This document shows, one piece after another, positions 46,150 through 56,393 of a stretch of 64,000 nucleotides of DNA. Under the pieces are notes generated by a model. The model saw only the letters and a program-made list of their open reading frames with translations, had not been told where the DNA came from and made no database searches. Origin of the DNA: Mesobacillus jeotgali (lineage in GTDB: Bacteria > Bacillota > Bacilli > Bacillales > Cytobacillaceae); NCBI RefSeq assembly GCF_014856545.2, contig NZ_CP109811.1, forward strand, positions 4,396,001 to 4,460,000, given 5' to 3'. A program made the translations under genes and the position numbers. How positions within the stretch are numbered: the stretch's first letter is position 1; every line of letters begins with the position of its first letter.

Positions 46150-47353
46150 GTTTAACTTTCACTTTCCTGAATACAATAGCTCCTAAAAGAATCATAGCTA
46201 ATCCAGCCATTGTATTTTGCAGGTAATCTGAAGCGGTGTTTGGAAGTTTGCCGCCCTTGACAGTTTTAGCAGGTGCTTTGGCCGCAGGGGATTTCTCTTC
46301 AGCTTTTTCCATTTCTTCTGCAGCATTTTTCACTTCTTCAACTGCCTCAGTTGTATCTTCCAGATTTTCTCCGGTTTCTTGCATGAATTCAGAGTCGAAC
46401 ATTTCCTTCGTGATGACCATGTCAGCTAAAAGATCACCATTAATTGAAAGGATTTTTATCATTAAGTCCGCTCCATTGGTAGAATCCATTTGCATAAGGG
46501 AAGTAAATGAAACAGGAGACTCAACGCCATCCTCAACCAAGTAGTATTCTACTTTCAAATCCAACAGAGTAAGCATACCATCCCAGATGTCAATAAATTC
46601 GGCAATGTCTTCAGCTGAAAGATCAGATGCACTGTCAAACTCAGGGAAATCCATTAATCTTGCACCGTATTCCTCCAACGCTGTGAAAAATTGTTCAGCA
46701 TCAAGGTCAGGATTTTCCATAATCGAAATCACATGATTGGCAAGGTTATTGGCTTCGGCCAGCGAAAGACCAAAAGAATCCAATGTGTTGATCAAGTCAT
46801 CTTTGGATTCCATGAAGTAGTGTTCAGCTACTGCAAATTCAAGGTCTTCAATATATTCGTAGTTTTCGATTGAATCATCATAGGAATTCAGGAAAGCTTC
46901 CAATTCTTCAATCGATGCAAATTCATAATCTTCAAGAAGCGTTTGCAGGTTTTCGTCAGTAATAGGGGTCCATTCTTCAGTGTAAAGCCATTCTGACACA
47001 CTGAAATATAAATCATCGTAAAAAACGAATTGTTCCAATGTTGCTCCATTTTCCTCAAGCAACAGGTTGAATTCTTCCTCTGTCATTTCAAAATCAGCAA
47101 GCAATTCCTGGAGATTTTCTTCATCGAGCTCAGCTCCCAGGTAGTCTGTCAACTCTTCCAGTGTTTCAAACTCTTCCAAAGAGTAATCATGCCAGTCTTT
47201 CATATAGGCAACGAACTCCTCCTCAGACATTCCGATTTCCTGGAGATAATTTTGGAACTCTTGATCCTGTGGAATTACCGCAGCAAAAGCAGCAAATGGA
47301 AGCAGTCCCAATGTTAATGTAAAAGCCAAAAGAATAGATAAAACGCGCTTCAA
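46142..47353 (-). CDS. Processed acidic surface protein with LPXTG-like anchor (sortase D substrate)
   Basis: A protein of 403 residues. AGGAGG plus 9 bases leads to TTG at 47353; an earlier ATG would put the ribosome site inside the gene. Signal peptide: MKRVLSILLAFTLTLGLLPF. The mature part is very acidic with repeated phrases such as MSEEEFVAYMKD, MTEEEFNLLLEENG, SIEELEAFLNSYDD. The C-terminus has GGKLPNTASDYL, a hydrophobic segment and KVKVKRA, a sortase signal. It overlaps the class D sortase gene by 8 bases, so the enzyme-substrate pair is coupled. Confidence 0.9.
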   Translation of the reverse strand: MKRVLSILLAFTLTLGLLPFAAFAAVIPQDQEFQNYLQEIGMSEEEFVAYMKDWHDYSLEEFETLEELTDYLGAELDEENLQELLADFEMTEEEFNLLLEENGATLEQFVFYDDLYFSVSEWLYTEEWTPITDENLQTLLEDYEFASIEELEAFLNSYDDSIENYEYIEDLEFAVAEHYFMESKDDLINTLDSFGLSLAEANNLANHVISIMENPDLDAEQFFTALEEYGARLMDFPEFDSASDLSAEDIAEFIDIWDGMLTLLDLKVEYYLVEDGVESPVSFTSLMQMDSTNGADLMIKILSINGDLLADMVITKEMFDSEFMQETGENLEDTTEAVEEVKNAAEEMEKAEEKSPAAKAPAKTVKGGKLPNTASDYLQNTMAGLAMILLGAIVFRKVKVKRA

Positions 47354-47579
47354 GTAAGTCTTCCTCCTACAATTCATATATAGTACAGAAGAATTATATA
47401 ATTATAATAATAAAACAGATAGTGGATATTAATGGGATAAAACAGCGGAACGATTCTTCTCCTGACTCTCACTCCCCGGACACGAAAAATGAGTGCAGGA
47501 AGGCTTTTTCCCTGCAATAATCCACCCATTAATAACCATTTTTTGATATGATTCTACTAAAGTATAAGGGGTGATTTAA

Positions 47580-48059
47580 ATGGAATTAGAACATCAGATT
47601 ACAGAGTCACAAAAAACAAGAGCTTTTATAGGGAAAAAAGCGGACGTTTATTTCAGGAAATGGGGATTGACTGATGAACATGCAGACTTATCGGCTGAAC
47701 CTGTTAAGAGGATTTCTTGGAACTGGGCCGCGGCTCTATTTAGTGGTGCATGGCTGGGCTACCGAAAGATGTACAAGGAAGCTATCATTTATCTTTTAAT
47801 CTTAATGACAGTTTCTTCACTTTTAGGGGTTGCCAATGAGTTTACAATTTTAGATATAGGAGTGTTTGTGATACTGGGCTTCTTGGGTAACAGGCTTTAT
47901 TTCCACAAGGTGAAAAGAGAGGTAAACAAAGTTGAACCTGATGATAACGCCCTTGAAAAATTATCAGCCGCAGGCGGTACAACGTGGCTTTGCGCCTTGG
48001 GTATTGCAGTCCTAGGCGGTTTCATGGGTATGATCTTTGGAGCAATTTTTAATTGGTAG
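47580..48059 (+). CDS. DUF2628 membrane protein
   Basis: A protein of 159 residues behind AGGGGTG. ISWNWAAALFSGAWLGYRKMY is the family's opening, followed by three hydrophobic segments. Function unknown in the literature I know. A terminator follows directly. Confidence 0.8.
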   Translation: MELEHQITESQKTRAFIGKKADVYFRKWGLTDEHADLSAEPVKRISWNWAAALFSGAWLGYRKMYKEAIIYLLILMTVSSLLGVANEFTILDIGVFVILGFLGNRLYFHKVKREVNKVEPDDNALEKLSAAGGTTWLCALGIAVLGGFMGMIFGAIFNW

Positions 48060-48086
48060 AGGATGTGGGCAATATCCTCTTTTTTT
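48058..48086 (+). terminator. Rho-independent terminator
   Basis: AGAGGAT and ATCCTCT with a T7 tail, overlapping the stop of the DUF2628 gene. Confidence 0.88.
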
Positions 48087-48310
48087 GCTGACAATAAGAT
48101 TCTGACTTTTTTCTTCAGAGTTTATTCCAAAAGTGCATTTATATAGGTTAGACTCTGATTCCTTAAGTTGAATGAATATGGGGATAGGGTGTTAACTATA
48201 CAAACAAGCCATCCTGAATTATTTAGACAATACATTTCAACTCTCGACTAGGGGTTTTATTCATTTTTTTTACCTTCTGTACATCAGTACAAGCAATTTT
48301 GCTTAGTTTT

Positions 48311-48320
48311 CATATAGTTA
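48311..48320 (+). promoter_or_regulatory. Possible sigma-E-like -10 element
   Basis: CATATAGTTA, 49 bases before the Cys-rich gene, is near the sigma-E -10 consensus CATACAnT. The -35 match is poor. The 48060-48368 gap holds nothing else recognised. Confidence 0.25.
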
Positions 48321-48368
48321 ATTAACAACTGCGCCGTTGTAATGAATGAAAGAGAGGGGATTTAAAAA

Positions 48369-48980
48369 GTGAGTAATACCAGTACAATGACGACTTATTT
48401 TAACAGTGAAAATGAAATCAGCAAAGAGCAGTATGAGAGTTTGAAGGAGAATAGTAATTCTATAGGGGTACTGCAGCAAGGAGAAGTTTCCTGTCCAGTT
48501 ACCGTAAATTTTTGCTGTAGAATTGAGATTCCACCTGGGTTTAATAGAGATTCCACTAATTTCCCGGAAGGGTTTGGTTTCCAATTCGATTTGTCCAATA
48601 TTAGGTGCTATAAAGAACCATTACTTGCAACTGCCAGTGTTCCGACTTGTGTAGGTGGCGAACCGTTGGAATGTGAGGTTGTAGCTGGATATGCTGTAAG
48701 AGTGTGTGGAAGTAGCACTTTATTAGTCAATGCACCACTTTTTGCTATAGAACCTGGTTTCTTCAATGATAAACTACCAGCTAGAGGGTGCTGCAGCAGT
48801 CAAACTCCAGTAGATGATATTATAGCTTATACATGCAATCCTGCTCCATGTACACAAGACTGTGTGACAGATATTACTGGAGGTTTTGTAAGCTGGAGTG
48901 CGGTTTCGGATGAATGTGGTGAGTATATTTTAGTAGTTTCAGAAATTACTCTAGCTTACGCTGGATGCACTACGGATTAA
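48369..48980 (+). CDS. Cys-rich structural protein, possibly spore-surface
   Basis: A protein of 203 residues, GTG start behind GAGAGGGG. It has about 16 cysteines, often paired (VNFCCRIEI; ARGCCSSQ; TCNPAPCTQDC), no signal peptide, and beta-type spacing. Such composition is common in spore coat, exosporium or appendage proteins, and a sigma-E-like element is present upstream. No family was identified, so the spore link is an inference. Confidence 0.55.
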   Translation: MSNTSTMTTYFNSENEISKEQYESLKENSNSIGVLQQGEVSCPVTVNFCCRIEIPPGFNRDSTNFPEGFGFQFDLSNIRCYKEPLLATASVPTCVGGEPLECEVVAGYAVRVCGSSTLLVNAPLFAIEPGFFNDKLPARGCCSSQTPVDDIIAYTCNPAPCTQDCVTDITGGFVSWSAVSDECGEYILVVSEITLAYAGCTTD

Positions 48981-49090
48981 TAGAACTTAGAAGTACAGTA
49001 CAATAGTGGACAAGGGACTAGGCATTTAGCTGAATCTCTTATTGATGGTTCGTCTCAGAAATGGTGCCTAACCTTTCAGAACAGGGGCAC

Positions 49091-49319
49091 AGGGACGGTT
49101 GGAGGTTCTCTTGTCCAAAAATGGCCTTAGATTAGCTGTTGTACCTTTACCTTGCTCCCATTCATATACATTCTCAAAGCTGTACTCCCACCCCTTTCTC
49201 CCGCTTCATTTTTGGCTCTGGATTCCGATATTAACTGTGAGGATGCCCTATTAAACTCTCTAGCTCCTCTCCATAATTCTATTTATTTACCTTCCGAATA
49301 AGACATAAGAACCGTCCCT
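49091..49319. repeat. Degenerate repeat pair, MITE-like
   Basis: AGGGACGGTT (49091-49100) and AACCGTCCCT (49310-49319) face each other 229 bases apart; the interior has no gene. It fills most of the 48981-49364 gap. Confidence 0.5.
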
Positions 49320-49364
49320 TCATCGCGCCTTTGTCCTGTTCAAATAATTAATAAGGGGTTTGTT

Positions 49365-51467
49365 ATGCGTATTTTTTTGTCTTTGCTTTTATTGTTTTCT
49401 ATTTTTCAGCCGTTAAGTACCCAAGCTGCTGTCTGGGACGATGGTGTGTATTCGTATGAGGATGTTTCTAATGAGATTAAAAGATTGAAAGGAACTTTTC
49501 CTGATTTGGTAGATTATCATTCTTTGGGGAAAACTGCTTATCAAAGAGAGGTGTGGGCGGTAAAGCTCGGTAAGGGGCAGCGAACGGTTTTCCTGAATGG
49601 TTCTCACCATGCCAGGGAGTGGATCACCACTCAACTAATCATGAAAATGATTGAAGAGTATGCTAATGCCTATCAAAAGAACTCTCTTGTCGGTAAATAC
49701 AATGCTCGTGATATTTTAGATGAATATACGATCTGGTTTGTTCCTATGGTTAATCCCGATGGTGTGACGCTGCAGCAGCGGGGCTTATCTGCATTCCCAA
49801 CAACGGTTCATTCAAAGCTAATAGCAATGAATGAAGGAAGCAGAGATTTCACCCGCTGGAAAGCAAATGCAAATGGGGTTGATCTGAACAGACAATACCC
49901 CGCGAAATGGGAAAATCCAAGTGAAGCCAGCAAACCCTCTTGGGCAGGTTATAAGGGACAAAAACCTTTTCAAGAAAAAGAAGTGCAGTACATAAGAGAT
50001 TTTACCTATAAAATCAAGCCTGATATGACAACGGCCTACCATACATCAGGGGAAATGATTTTTTGGTATTTTTACAACAAGCAAAAAACAAGAGATTATA
50101 AGCTTGTAAAAGAACTGAGCAATATTACCGGATACCGGATCATTGGCACGGATGTAAAGCCAAGCGGCAGAGGTTATACAGATTGGTTCATACAAGAGTT
50201 CAATAAACCAGGATTCACACCAGAATTAAGTCCTTATGTCGGGAATCGACATGTTCCTCAAAGCAATTTCCCAAAGATCTGGGATAGAAATAAAACAACC
50301 GGCTTATGGATGGCAGCAAAAGCCGGAGAAATTTTCCCAGAGAAATCCGTTTATCTTAGCGCTAAAATGAAACTCGAAAAATCTTATACTCTCTATACAA
50401 AGCCATCTTTCGACTCGATCACGTCGAATAAAATAGCTTCAGAGATTGTGAGTGCCAAGAGGAAACAAGGGAATTGGTATCAGATCGGGACTTCATTCGG
50501 GGACCGCTGGATTTATGTTTCGAATAATGAAGGGATGTTATATGGACAGAACTTCTGGGATGTGCCTGTTTCTTATTGGGCACGGGAGTCGATCGACTAT
50601 ACATATGAAAATAAGTATATGGTAGGCAATGGTCCTTATTTCTTCCCTAATAACTCAGTTACAAGGGCAGAAGCGGCAGCGGTAATTTCAAGGGTTTATT
50701 CTCTGACAGCGCCCACTTCTACCAGTAAAACCTTTTCGGATGTCCAGCAATCATATTGGGCATACGACTCTATCGAAGCTGTGAATGCACAGGGAATTAT
50801 GAATGGAACAAGCAAAGGTGTATTCAGCCCACTTGCTCCGGTGACCAGAGAGCAAATGGCAGCGATGATAGCAAGATTGTTTGGTGAGGAAATACCAGAT
50901 GTGACCGAAGCTCCTTTCCTTGATGTCAGTCCTGCTGCATGGTCAGCAGATTCCATCGCTTTTGTAAAAGAACGCGGCATTTTCTTGGGGGATGGCCAAG
51001 GATTCTTCGGTCCACAGGAAAAGTTAACGCGCGCACAGTTTGCAGCTTTAATTACACGCCTTAAAACAAATTATAATCTACAGCCAACAGATAACGCGGA
51101 GGAAAGTCCTGTAAAAGAAGAACCAGTAGAAAATGAAGCTCCTTCTGAGGATACGGTGGAAGTTACCGGTCAACAAGAAACAGTTCCAGGAGACGTAACT
51201 CCTACTGAGGATATAGTGGAAGACCCTGTACAAGAGCAAACTCCTGTGGATTTAAAAGTGGAAGAACAAACGCCTTCTGCAGATGCGGAAGAACAGCCAG
51301 CACAGGATGAATTACCTGCTGGTACACAAGAAGAAAATCCTGTAGTTGAAGAAGAAACTCCTTCATCAGAAGGCATTATTGAAGAAGCAGAATCTACACA
51401 GGAAGAATCAGACAAGACAGAATACAGTACAGAGGAAGACCAACTTAATCAAGAAGGTTCACTTTAG
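49365..51467 (+). CDS. Secreted M14 zinc carboxypeptidase with SLH domains and acidic tail
   Basis: A protein of 700 residues. Signal peptide at 1-21. Residues about 28-325 are an M14 peptidase: zinc motif HHARE (His82, Glu85), NANGVDLNRQYP, zinc His in AYHTSGEM and catalytic Glu in FTPELSPYVG. An SH3-like stretch (SYTLYTKPSF; GNWYQIGTSFGDRWIYV) follows, then three SLH repeats (about 390-570; ITRLKTN end) that hold it to the wall. The last 130 residues are Glu/Pro/Thr rich and low in complexity. It probably trims extracellular peptides. Confidence 0.9.
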   Translation: MRIFLSLLLLFSIFQPLSTQAAVWDDGVYSYEDVSNEIKRLKGTFPDLVDYHSLGKTAYQREVWAVKLGKGQRTVFLNGSHHAREWITTQLIMKMIEEYANAYQKNSLVGKYNARDILDEYTIWFVPMVNPDGVTLQQRGLSAFPTTVHSKLIAMNEGSRDFTRWKANANGVDLNRQYPAKWENPSEASKPSWAGYKGQKPFQEKEVQYIRDFTYKIKPDMTTAYHTSGEMIFWYFYNKQKTRDYKLVKELSNITGYRIIGTDVKPSGRGYTDWFIQEFNKPGFTPELSPYVGNRHVPQSNFPKIWDRNKTTGLWMAAKAGEIFPEKSVYLSAKMKLEKSYTLYTKPSFDSITSNKIASEIVSAKRKQGNWYQIGTSFGDRWIYVSNNEGMLYGQNFWDVPVSYWARESIDYTYENKYMVGNGPYFFPNNSVTRAEAAAVISRVYSLTAPTSTSKTFSDVQQSYWAYDSIEAVNAQGIMNGTSKGVFSPLAPVTREQMAAMIARLFGEEIPDVTEAPFLDVSPAAWSADSIAFVKERGIFLGDGQGFFGPQEKLTRAQFAALITRLKTNYNLQPTDNAEESPVKEEPVENEAPSEDTVEVTGQQETVPGDVTPTEDIVEDPVQEQTPVDLKVEEQTPSADAEEQPAQDELPAGTQEENPVVEEETPSSEGIIEEAESTQEESDKTEYSTEEDQLNQEGSL

Positions 51468-51534
51468 AAGGAATAGCTTTCTGATGAGAAAGCTGCTTCA
51501 TAGTTATTTTGTATGTTTGGGCTAAGCTAAAAAT

Positions 51535-51575
51535 AAAGGGCAGGATGAGCAATTAAAACAGCTCACCTGCCCTTT
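51535..51575. terminator. Bidirectional terminator
   Basis: AAAGGGCAGG and CCTGCCCTTT arms with TGAGC/GCTCA inside. A second small hairpin (AGCTTTCT/AGAAAGCT, about 51474-51493) comes just after the carboxypeptidase stop. Confidence 0.8.
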
Positions 51576-51720
51576 TCCATATAGAAAGATTTGTCCAAAA
51601 TAAAACAGATTCCTGCAAAGAAAAAGCCCACCAAGCGGATTTTCTTGCCTGCTCAGTCGGTTCCTTCATTGTGTCGTTTCTCGTATGGGGGCAAGAAACC
51701 ATCCTCATAATAAGCTTAAC

Positions 51721-52083
51721 CTAATTACAACCACACCTAGTTATCCCATAAACATTGCGAATCTTCATTCCACAAGATGAACAAATAGTCGGGTCCTCTT
51801 TGAGATCAAATTTCATAGCAGTATTGATTTGGGATTTATCAGAAGCTCTATTCATCCGCTTCCGAGCCAACTTCTCAAACTCCTTATTTGATATTCCTCC
51901 ATCTATTCTTTGCTTATATGCCTCAATAATCTTAAGATCTTTCTCGTTATATATTATTTCCCCTTTTTCATCCCTGTCAAAATAATATATATAGTTTTGT
52001 TCAATCTTTTTAGACCATTTGTTTAATTGTTTTGAGGTAATATTTAATTTATTGATAACTTCTTGCCAATTCACTTCAATCAT
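51721..52083 (-). CDS. MerR-like HTH protein with zinc ribbon
   Basis: A protein of 120 residues. The N-terminus (VNWQEVINKLNITSKQLNKWSKKIEQ) looks like a MerR-type or prophage-type helix-turn-helix, and the C-terminus has CSSCG and CGC, a likely zinc site. The ribosome site is weak. Function unknown. Confidence 0.55.
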   Translation of the reverse strand: MIEVNWQEVINKLNITSKQLNKWSKKIEQNYIYYFDRDEKGEIIYNEKDLKIIEAYKQRIDGGISNKEFEKLARKRMNRASDKSQINTAMKFDLKEDPTICSSCGMKIRNVYGITRCGCN

Positions 52084-52216
52084 CCAATCAATATTTTTTA
52101 TGTTTACATCTATAATACTAGTACCATATCCTTTGTCTTATCACAATTTATTGAGTAGCTATCATATTTACCATATTAACCGCCTACAGCAAACAAAGTA
52201 GGGAGAAACTACCCTC

Positions 52217-53359
52217 CTACTCCCCATCTTTTGTCCCAATACTTATCAGCAGGTTAGTAAAAAATGCTGCTCGTTCTGGGATTTGGCTGATGATGATGTG
52301 TTCGTTTCTTGCATGGATTCCGTCTCCAATGGTACCGAGACCATCCAGGGTTGGGATTCCCATGTTGGCTGTGAGGTTTCCGTCGCTCCCTCCACCAACA
52401 GTAGCTTCTTTTAACTTGAAGCCTTCTTCTTTTGCTGCTTCTTTGGCGGTCTGGAATAGATCTTTTGTATCTTGATTTCGTTCCATCGGAGGGCGGGAGA
52501 TGCCTCCTTGAACGTCGATACTTGTCCCCTCTGTGAACGGTGTCAACCCATGAATTATTTCATCGATTCTTTCTTGTTCTTCACTTGTTCCCGCTCGCAC
52601 ATCAATGCCAATCTCTGCGTGGTCGGCCACGACATTGAGCTTGCCTCCGCCTTTAACAAATCCCACATTGACGGTGGTTCCAACCTCGTAATCTGTTAAT
52701 GACTCTAAAAAATCAATGGTCTTGGCAGCCTCTTGAATAGCACTAGCTCCTTCATGATGGTTGTTGCCAGCGTGGGCAGCCTTGCCTGTAATATCAATAT
52801 AATAACGCGCCGACCCTTTTCTTGCCGTTTTTAAGGCACCCGTCCGGACAACGGGTGGTTCCGTAACTAATGCATAATGGCATTCCTTCGCTATCTCTTC
52901 AATGACATAGCGTGATGTCGGGCTGCTCACCTCTTCATCACTGGTAAAAAGGTAGACAATTTTCTTAGACAATGGAATATTCAATTCCTTAATGGCTTTT
53001 ATTGCCCAAATCGCCTGTACAAGGCCGCCCTTCATATCCAGGATGCCAGGTCCGTATGCAAGATCGCCTTCGATTTTAAACTCTAAATCCCCAGGCTCCC
53101 ATACTGTATCAAAATGGGAAAGGATTAAGATGGTTTCGTTTCCTTCCCCGAATTCAAATTTCAGATGATTTCCGTACTTCTCTTCTTCCATCACTTCTGC
53201 CCGTTCACCAAAGTAGCGATATAAAAGCCCCTGAATCCTCTCTCCACACTCGTCCACGAGTTTTTTATTTAATGACGGAGAGTCACTTTCGACCAGAAAC
53301 TTGATATCATCTAAAATCTCCTGCAAATGGTCCTCCATAAACTGCCTTATGGAATCCAT
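52217..53359 (-). CDS. M20 family metallopeptidase (carboxypeptidase G2-like)
   Basis: A protein of 380 residues; the ATG at 53359 is preferred to a GTG three codons earlier. Zinc ligands are visible: HFDTVW, GPGILDMKGGL, DEEVSS, and late H in GDGIHARNE. The insertion domain carries TGKAAHAGNNHHEGASA. The family removes C-terminal glutamate from folates or peptides. It is divergent from an amino-acid ABC transporter, which suggests peptide or amino-acid scavenging. Confidence 0.88.
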   Translation of the reverse strand: MDSIRQFMEDHLQEILDDIKFLVESDSPSLNKKLVDECGERIQGLLYRYFGERAEVMEEEKYGNHLKFEFGEGNETILILSHFDTVWEPGDLEFKIEGDLAYGPGILDMKGGLVQAIWAIKAIKELNIPLSKKIVYLFTSDEEVSSPTSRYVIEEIAKECHYALVTEPPVVRTGALKTARKGSARYYIDITGKAAHAGNNHHEGASAIQEAAKTIDFLESLTDYEVGTTVNVGFVKGGGKLNVVADHAEIGIDVRAGTSEEQERIDEIIHGLTPFTEGTSIDVQGGISRPPMERNQDTKDLFQTAKEAAKEEGFKLKEATVGGGSDGNLTANMGIPTLDGLGTIGDGIHARNEHIIISQIPERAAFFTNLLISIGTKDGE

Positions 53360-53368
53360 TAATATCAC

Positions 53369-53710
53369 GCTGCTTTCTTATCTGTATTTGATAAAGCCTG
53401 CATATTATCTATGCAGCCTCAGAATATTACGATTTTACTATTATAACATTTATATTCTATGTTATAGCCTGTCATGATATCGATTCCATCATCATCGCAA
53501 TAATGGCTGCCTAACCCACACTAATGGCCAGACGACCACACCTGCGATAAGCATTGGTACTTCATTACACTTGTTGGAACATATAAAACAGAACCGCCCT
53601 CCCCAACTTACCGCTGAAAGTCTCAAAAGCCTTTTCCTTTGCATCGGACAGGAAATGTTTGTTAACATGACAAATGTACTGAATTATCAAAAAATATTTG
53701 GAGGGGTTGG
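53369..53710. other. Intergenic region between M20 peptidase and ABC transporter
   Basis: Contains two small palindromes (CTGCATA/TATGCAG near 53398-53416 and TATAACAT/ATGTTATA, 53442-53466) that may be operators for the divergent genes. No gene or known riboswitch was seen. Confidence 0.4.
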
Positions 53711-54493
53711 ATGAAAAAAATAAAGATATTTGGCTTTTTAATGATGGCAGTGATGCTGGTTTTGGCTGCATGTGGATCGAACGAGTCAGCAAACGGCGGT
53801 GGGGATGAAGACGGGGGCAATACGTACACTGTTGGTACGGATACGACTTATCCACCGTTTGAGTTTGAAGAAAAGGGAGAGTATAAAGGAATTGATATCG
53901 ATATCATCAATGCCATTGCAGAGGAAGAGGGCTTTGAGATTGAATTGAAGCCGATGGACTTTGGCGGCATTATCCCAGCAATCCTTGCTGATCAGCTGGA
54001 CGTAGCGATTGCCGGCATGAGCATCACGGATGACCGAAAAGAAAAAGTCGACTTTTCTGATCCGTACTTTGATGCCGGGTTAACACTTGTTGTTTCAGAA
54101 GATAACAACGACATTACCAGCGTTGATGACTTAGAAGGTAAAGTTGTCGCCGTTAAGAATGGTACAACAGGTGCTGACCATGCCGAGAAAATTAAAGAAG
54201 AAGCTGGCATTAAAGAGGTGCGCCAATTCAATGACAGCCCATCCATGTTCCAGGAAGTTGCAAACGGGAACGCAGATGTATTGATTGAAGACTACCCGGT
54301 TATCGCATATGCGATTAAAACAAGCAACCTTGACCTGAAGACCGTCGGGGACCGCTTAAACGGCGACCAATATGGCATCGCTGTAAAAAAAGGCGAGAAC
54401 CAGGAACTGCTTGAAAAGATAAACAGTGGTCTTCAAAAAATCAGAGACAACGGCAAGTACGACGAAATCTTGAACACTTATCTTGAAGAGTAA
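53711..54493 (+). CDS. Polar amino-acid ABC transporter substrate-binding lipoprotein
   Basis: A protein of 260 residues behind GGAGGGG. The lipobox is LVLAACGSN. Solute-binding family 3 motifs are YTVGTDTTYPPFEFEEKGEYKG, GIDIDIINAIAEEEGF and AIAGMSITDDRKEKVDFS. It delivers amino acids (glutamine, cystine or arginine type; not resolvable) to the permease encoded downstream. An intercistronic hairpin follows, which probably gives higher expression of the binding protein. Confidence 0.9.
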   Translation: MKKIKIFGFLMMAVMLVLAACGSNESANGGGDEDGGNTYTVGTDTTYPPFEFEEKGEYKGIDIDIINAIAEEEGFEIELKPMDFGGIIPAILADQLDVAIAGMSITDDRKEKVDFSDPYFDAGLTLVVSEDNNDITSVDDLEGKVVAVKNGTTGADHAEKIKEEAGIKEVRQFNDSPSMFQEVANGNADVLIEDYPVIAYAIKTSNLDLKTVGDRLNGDQYGIAVKKGENQELLEKINSGLQKIRDNGKYDEILNTYLEE

Positions 54494-54502
54494 GAGTTCT
54501 CT

Positions 54503-54536
54503 CAGCGCGCTCCCAGTAAGCGCGCTGTCTTTTTCT
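54503..54536 (+). terminator. Partial terminator/attenuator after the binding-protein gene
   Basis: CAGCGCGCT and AGCGCGCTG form a 9-bp stem followed by TCTTTTTCT. It lies between the binding protein and permease genes, so some read-through is expected. Confidence 0.8.
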
Positions 54537-54557
54537 AATAAAGAAAGGAGCTAGAAA

Positions 54558-55202
54558 ATGGAAATATTCCAGGAAGCCCTTCCCGTCCTGTGGGCCGGGA
54601 TAAAACTGACAGTCTATATAACACTTATCGGCTTGCTGTTTGGATTCATAATCGGTTTAATTACAGCACTTTTCCGCCTTTCTCCGATTCCGCCTTTAAG
54701 GTGGATCGCCATTTGGTTCATTAACTTTGTACGCGGAACGCCCTTCCTCGTTCAATTATTCTTTATTTACTTCGGATTGAATTCACTTCCCTTCATTTCG
54801 TTGCAACCTGTCACAGCTGGTATCGTAGGGATTGCCATTAACGCAGGCGCATATATAGCGGAAATTGTCCGAGCTGGCATCCAGTCCATCGACAAAGGGC
54901 AGACGGAAGCTGCACGTACACTGGGACTGACGAGTGCGCAGACGATGCGTTATATCATCCTGCCGCAGGCATTAAGAAGGATGCTGCCGACATTTGTGAA
55001 CCAGGCAATCATCAGCCTGAAGGACACATCACTCCTGTCCGTTATCGGAATCGCGGAACTGACACAAAGAGGTCAAGTCGTCGTATCAGCAACCTATGAA
55101 CCTTTTAAAATATGGGGAATGGTCGCTCTCATGTACTTCATCCTGATTTACCTGCTTACCAAACTCGGCGACTTTATAGAGAGGAGGTATGAACTGCGAT
55201 GA
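54558..55202 (+). CDS. Amino-acid ABC transporter permease
   Basis: A protein of 214 residues with about five membrane segments. The EAA loop is [32 protein letters not shown] precedes the ATG. It overlaps the ATPase gene by 4 bases (ATGA), so translation is coupled. Confidence 0.92.
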   Translation: MEIFQEALPVLWAGIKLTVYITLIGLLFGFIIGLITALFRLSPIPPLRWIAIWFINFVRGTPFLVQLFFIYFGLNSLPFISLQPVTAGIVGIAINAGAYIAEIVRAGIQSIDKGQTEAARTLGLTSAQTMRYIILPQALRRMLPTFVNQAIISLKDTSLLSVIGIAELTQRGQVVVSATYEPFKIWGMVALMYFILIYLLTKLGDFIERRYELR

Positions 55203-55927
55203 GCGTAATCCAGGTCAATAACCTTAAAAAATCCTTTGGGGAACTCGAAGTTTTAAAAGATATTAGCACAGAGGTGAAAGAGCAGGAAGTAGTCTGTGTC
55301 GTAGGTCCTTCCGGTTCTGGAAAAAGTACCTTCCTGCGATGCTTGAATAGACTCGAGGAAATCACAGATGGCCATGTCATCGTGAATGGAAATGACATCA
55401 CCGACCCGAAAATCAACATCAATAAAATCCGCCAGGAAGTAGGGATGGTGTTCCAGCACTTCAATCTCTTCCCTCATAAAACCGTGCTGCAAAATATTAC
55501 CCTGGCACCGATAAAGGCCAAGGGGGTCGACAAAGAGGCTGCGAAACAGACAGCCCTCGAACTTCTCAGAAAAGTAGGTCTTGAGGAAAAAGCAGACAGC
55601 TATCCCGGAGAACTATCCGGCGGACAAAAGCAGCGTGTCGCCATTGCCAGGGCACTCGCCATGGAACCAAAGGTCATGCTGTTCGATGAACCTACCTCTG
55701 CCCTCGACCCCGAGATGATCGGAGAAGTCCTCGAGGTTATGAAAGACCTCGCTCAAGAAGGAATGACGATGGTCGTCGTGACACATGAAATGGGATTTGC
55801 CCGTGAAGTCGGAGACCGCGTCATCTTCATGGACGGCGGGTATATCGTTGAAGAGGATGTACCAGGTGAATTATTTGGGAACCCCAAACACGAACGTACG
55901 AAGGCTTTTCTTGGGAAGGTGTTGTAA
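55199..55927 (+). CDS. Amino-acid ABC transporter ATP-binding protein
   Basis: A protein of 242 residues with Walker [11 protein letters not shown]-loop [13 protein letters not shown], signature [15 protein letters not shown], Walker [14 protein letters not shown] and switch His VVTHEM. It is the HisP/GlnQ type that powers polar amino-acid uptake with the two preceding genes. Confidence 0.95.
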   Translation: MSVIQVNNLKKSFGELEVLKDISTEVKEQEVVCVVGPSGSGKSTFLRCLNRLEEITDGHVIVNGNDITDPKININKIRQEVGMVFQHFNLFPHKTVLQNITLAPIKAKGVDKEAAKQTALELLRKVGLEEKADSYPGELSGGQKQRVAIARALAMEPKVMLFDEPTSALDPEMIGEVLEVMKDLAQEGMTMVVVTHEMGFAREVGDRVIFMDGGYIVEEDVPGELFGNPKHERTKAFLGKVL

Positions 55928-56173
55928 GGGGGATGGTGAGGAAGCAGGAGATCCTATTCTTCTTCATGGCTTTTCCCCCATATTTACTAGATCTATTTTT
56001 CACAACCATTGGCTCATTCTCTTCGCGATACTCATTCATAAAGTTTCAGTAAATAAGATTTAGAATAAAACTTCCCATAAAATCAATAAACCAGATTGGA
56101 TACCCTCTCCGACCTAGTTTTAAATTATTTGCTGAATATAACTAGTGGTACCTCGAATCCTGACCCATAAACC

Positions 56174-56203
56174 AGGACCCTAGCTAATGACAGCTAGGGT
56201 CCT
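56174..56203. terminator. Strong hairpin terminator
   Basis: AGGACCCTAGCT and AGCTAGGGTCCT form a 12-bp stem. It lies about 250 bases after the ATPase stop; the 55928-56393 gap otherwise shows no gene. Confidence 0.7.
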
Positions 56204-56393
56204 TTACATTAAGAGAAATAAACTATCTGTTTTTTTACCATTTATTCGGCTCCCAAACGGGACAAAAGTACCGTGATGTGTCTCAATGAAATAAAATAAA
56301 TATTATGGTTTGCATTCATCGCAAAGATCACCAGACTTTGTGGGCATTTAAAGTGCTTTTCTTTTATACCCTTAACACATATCACATCGATTA

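Noticed and set aside
48369-48980. Assignment of the Cys-rich protein to Ena spore-appendage proteins
   Set aside because: Cys content is similar, but no N-terminal connector or clear family motif is visible.
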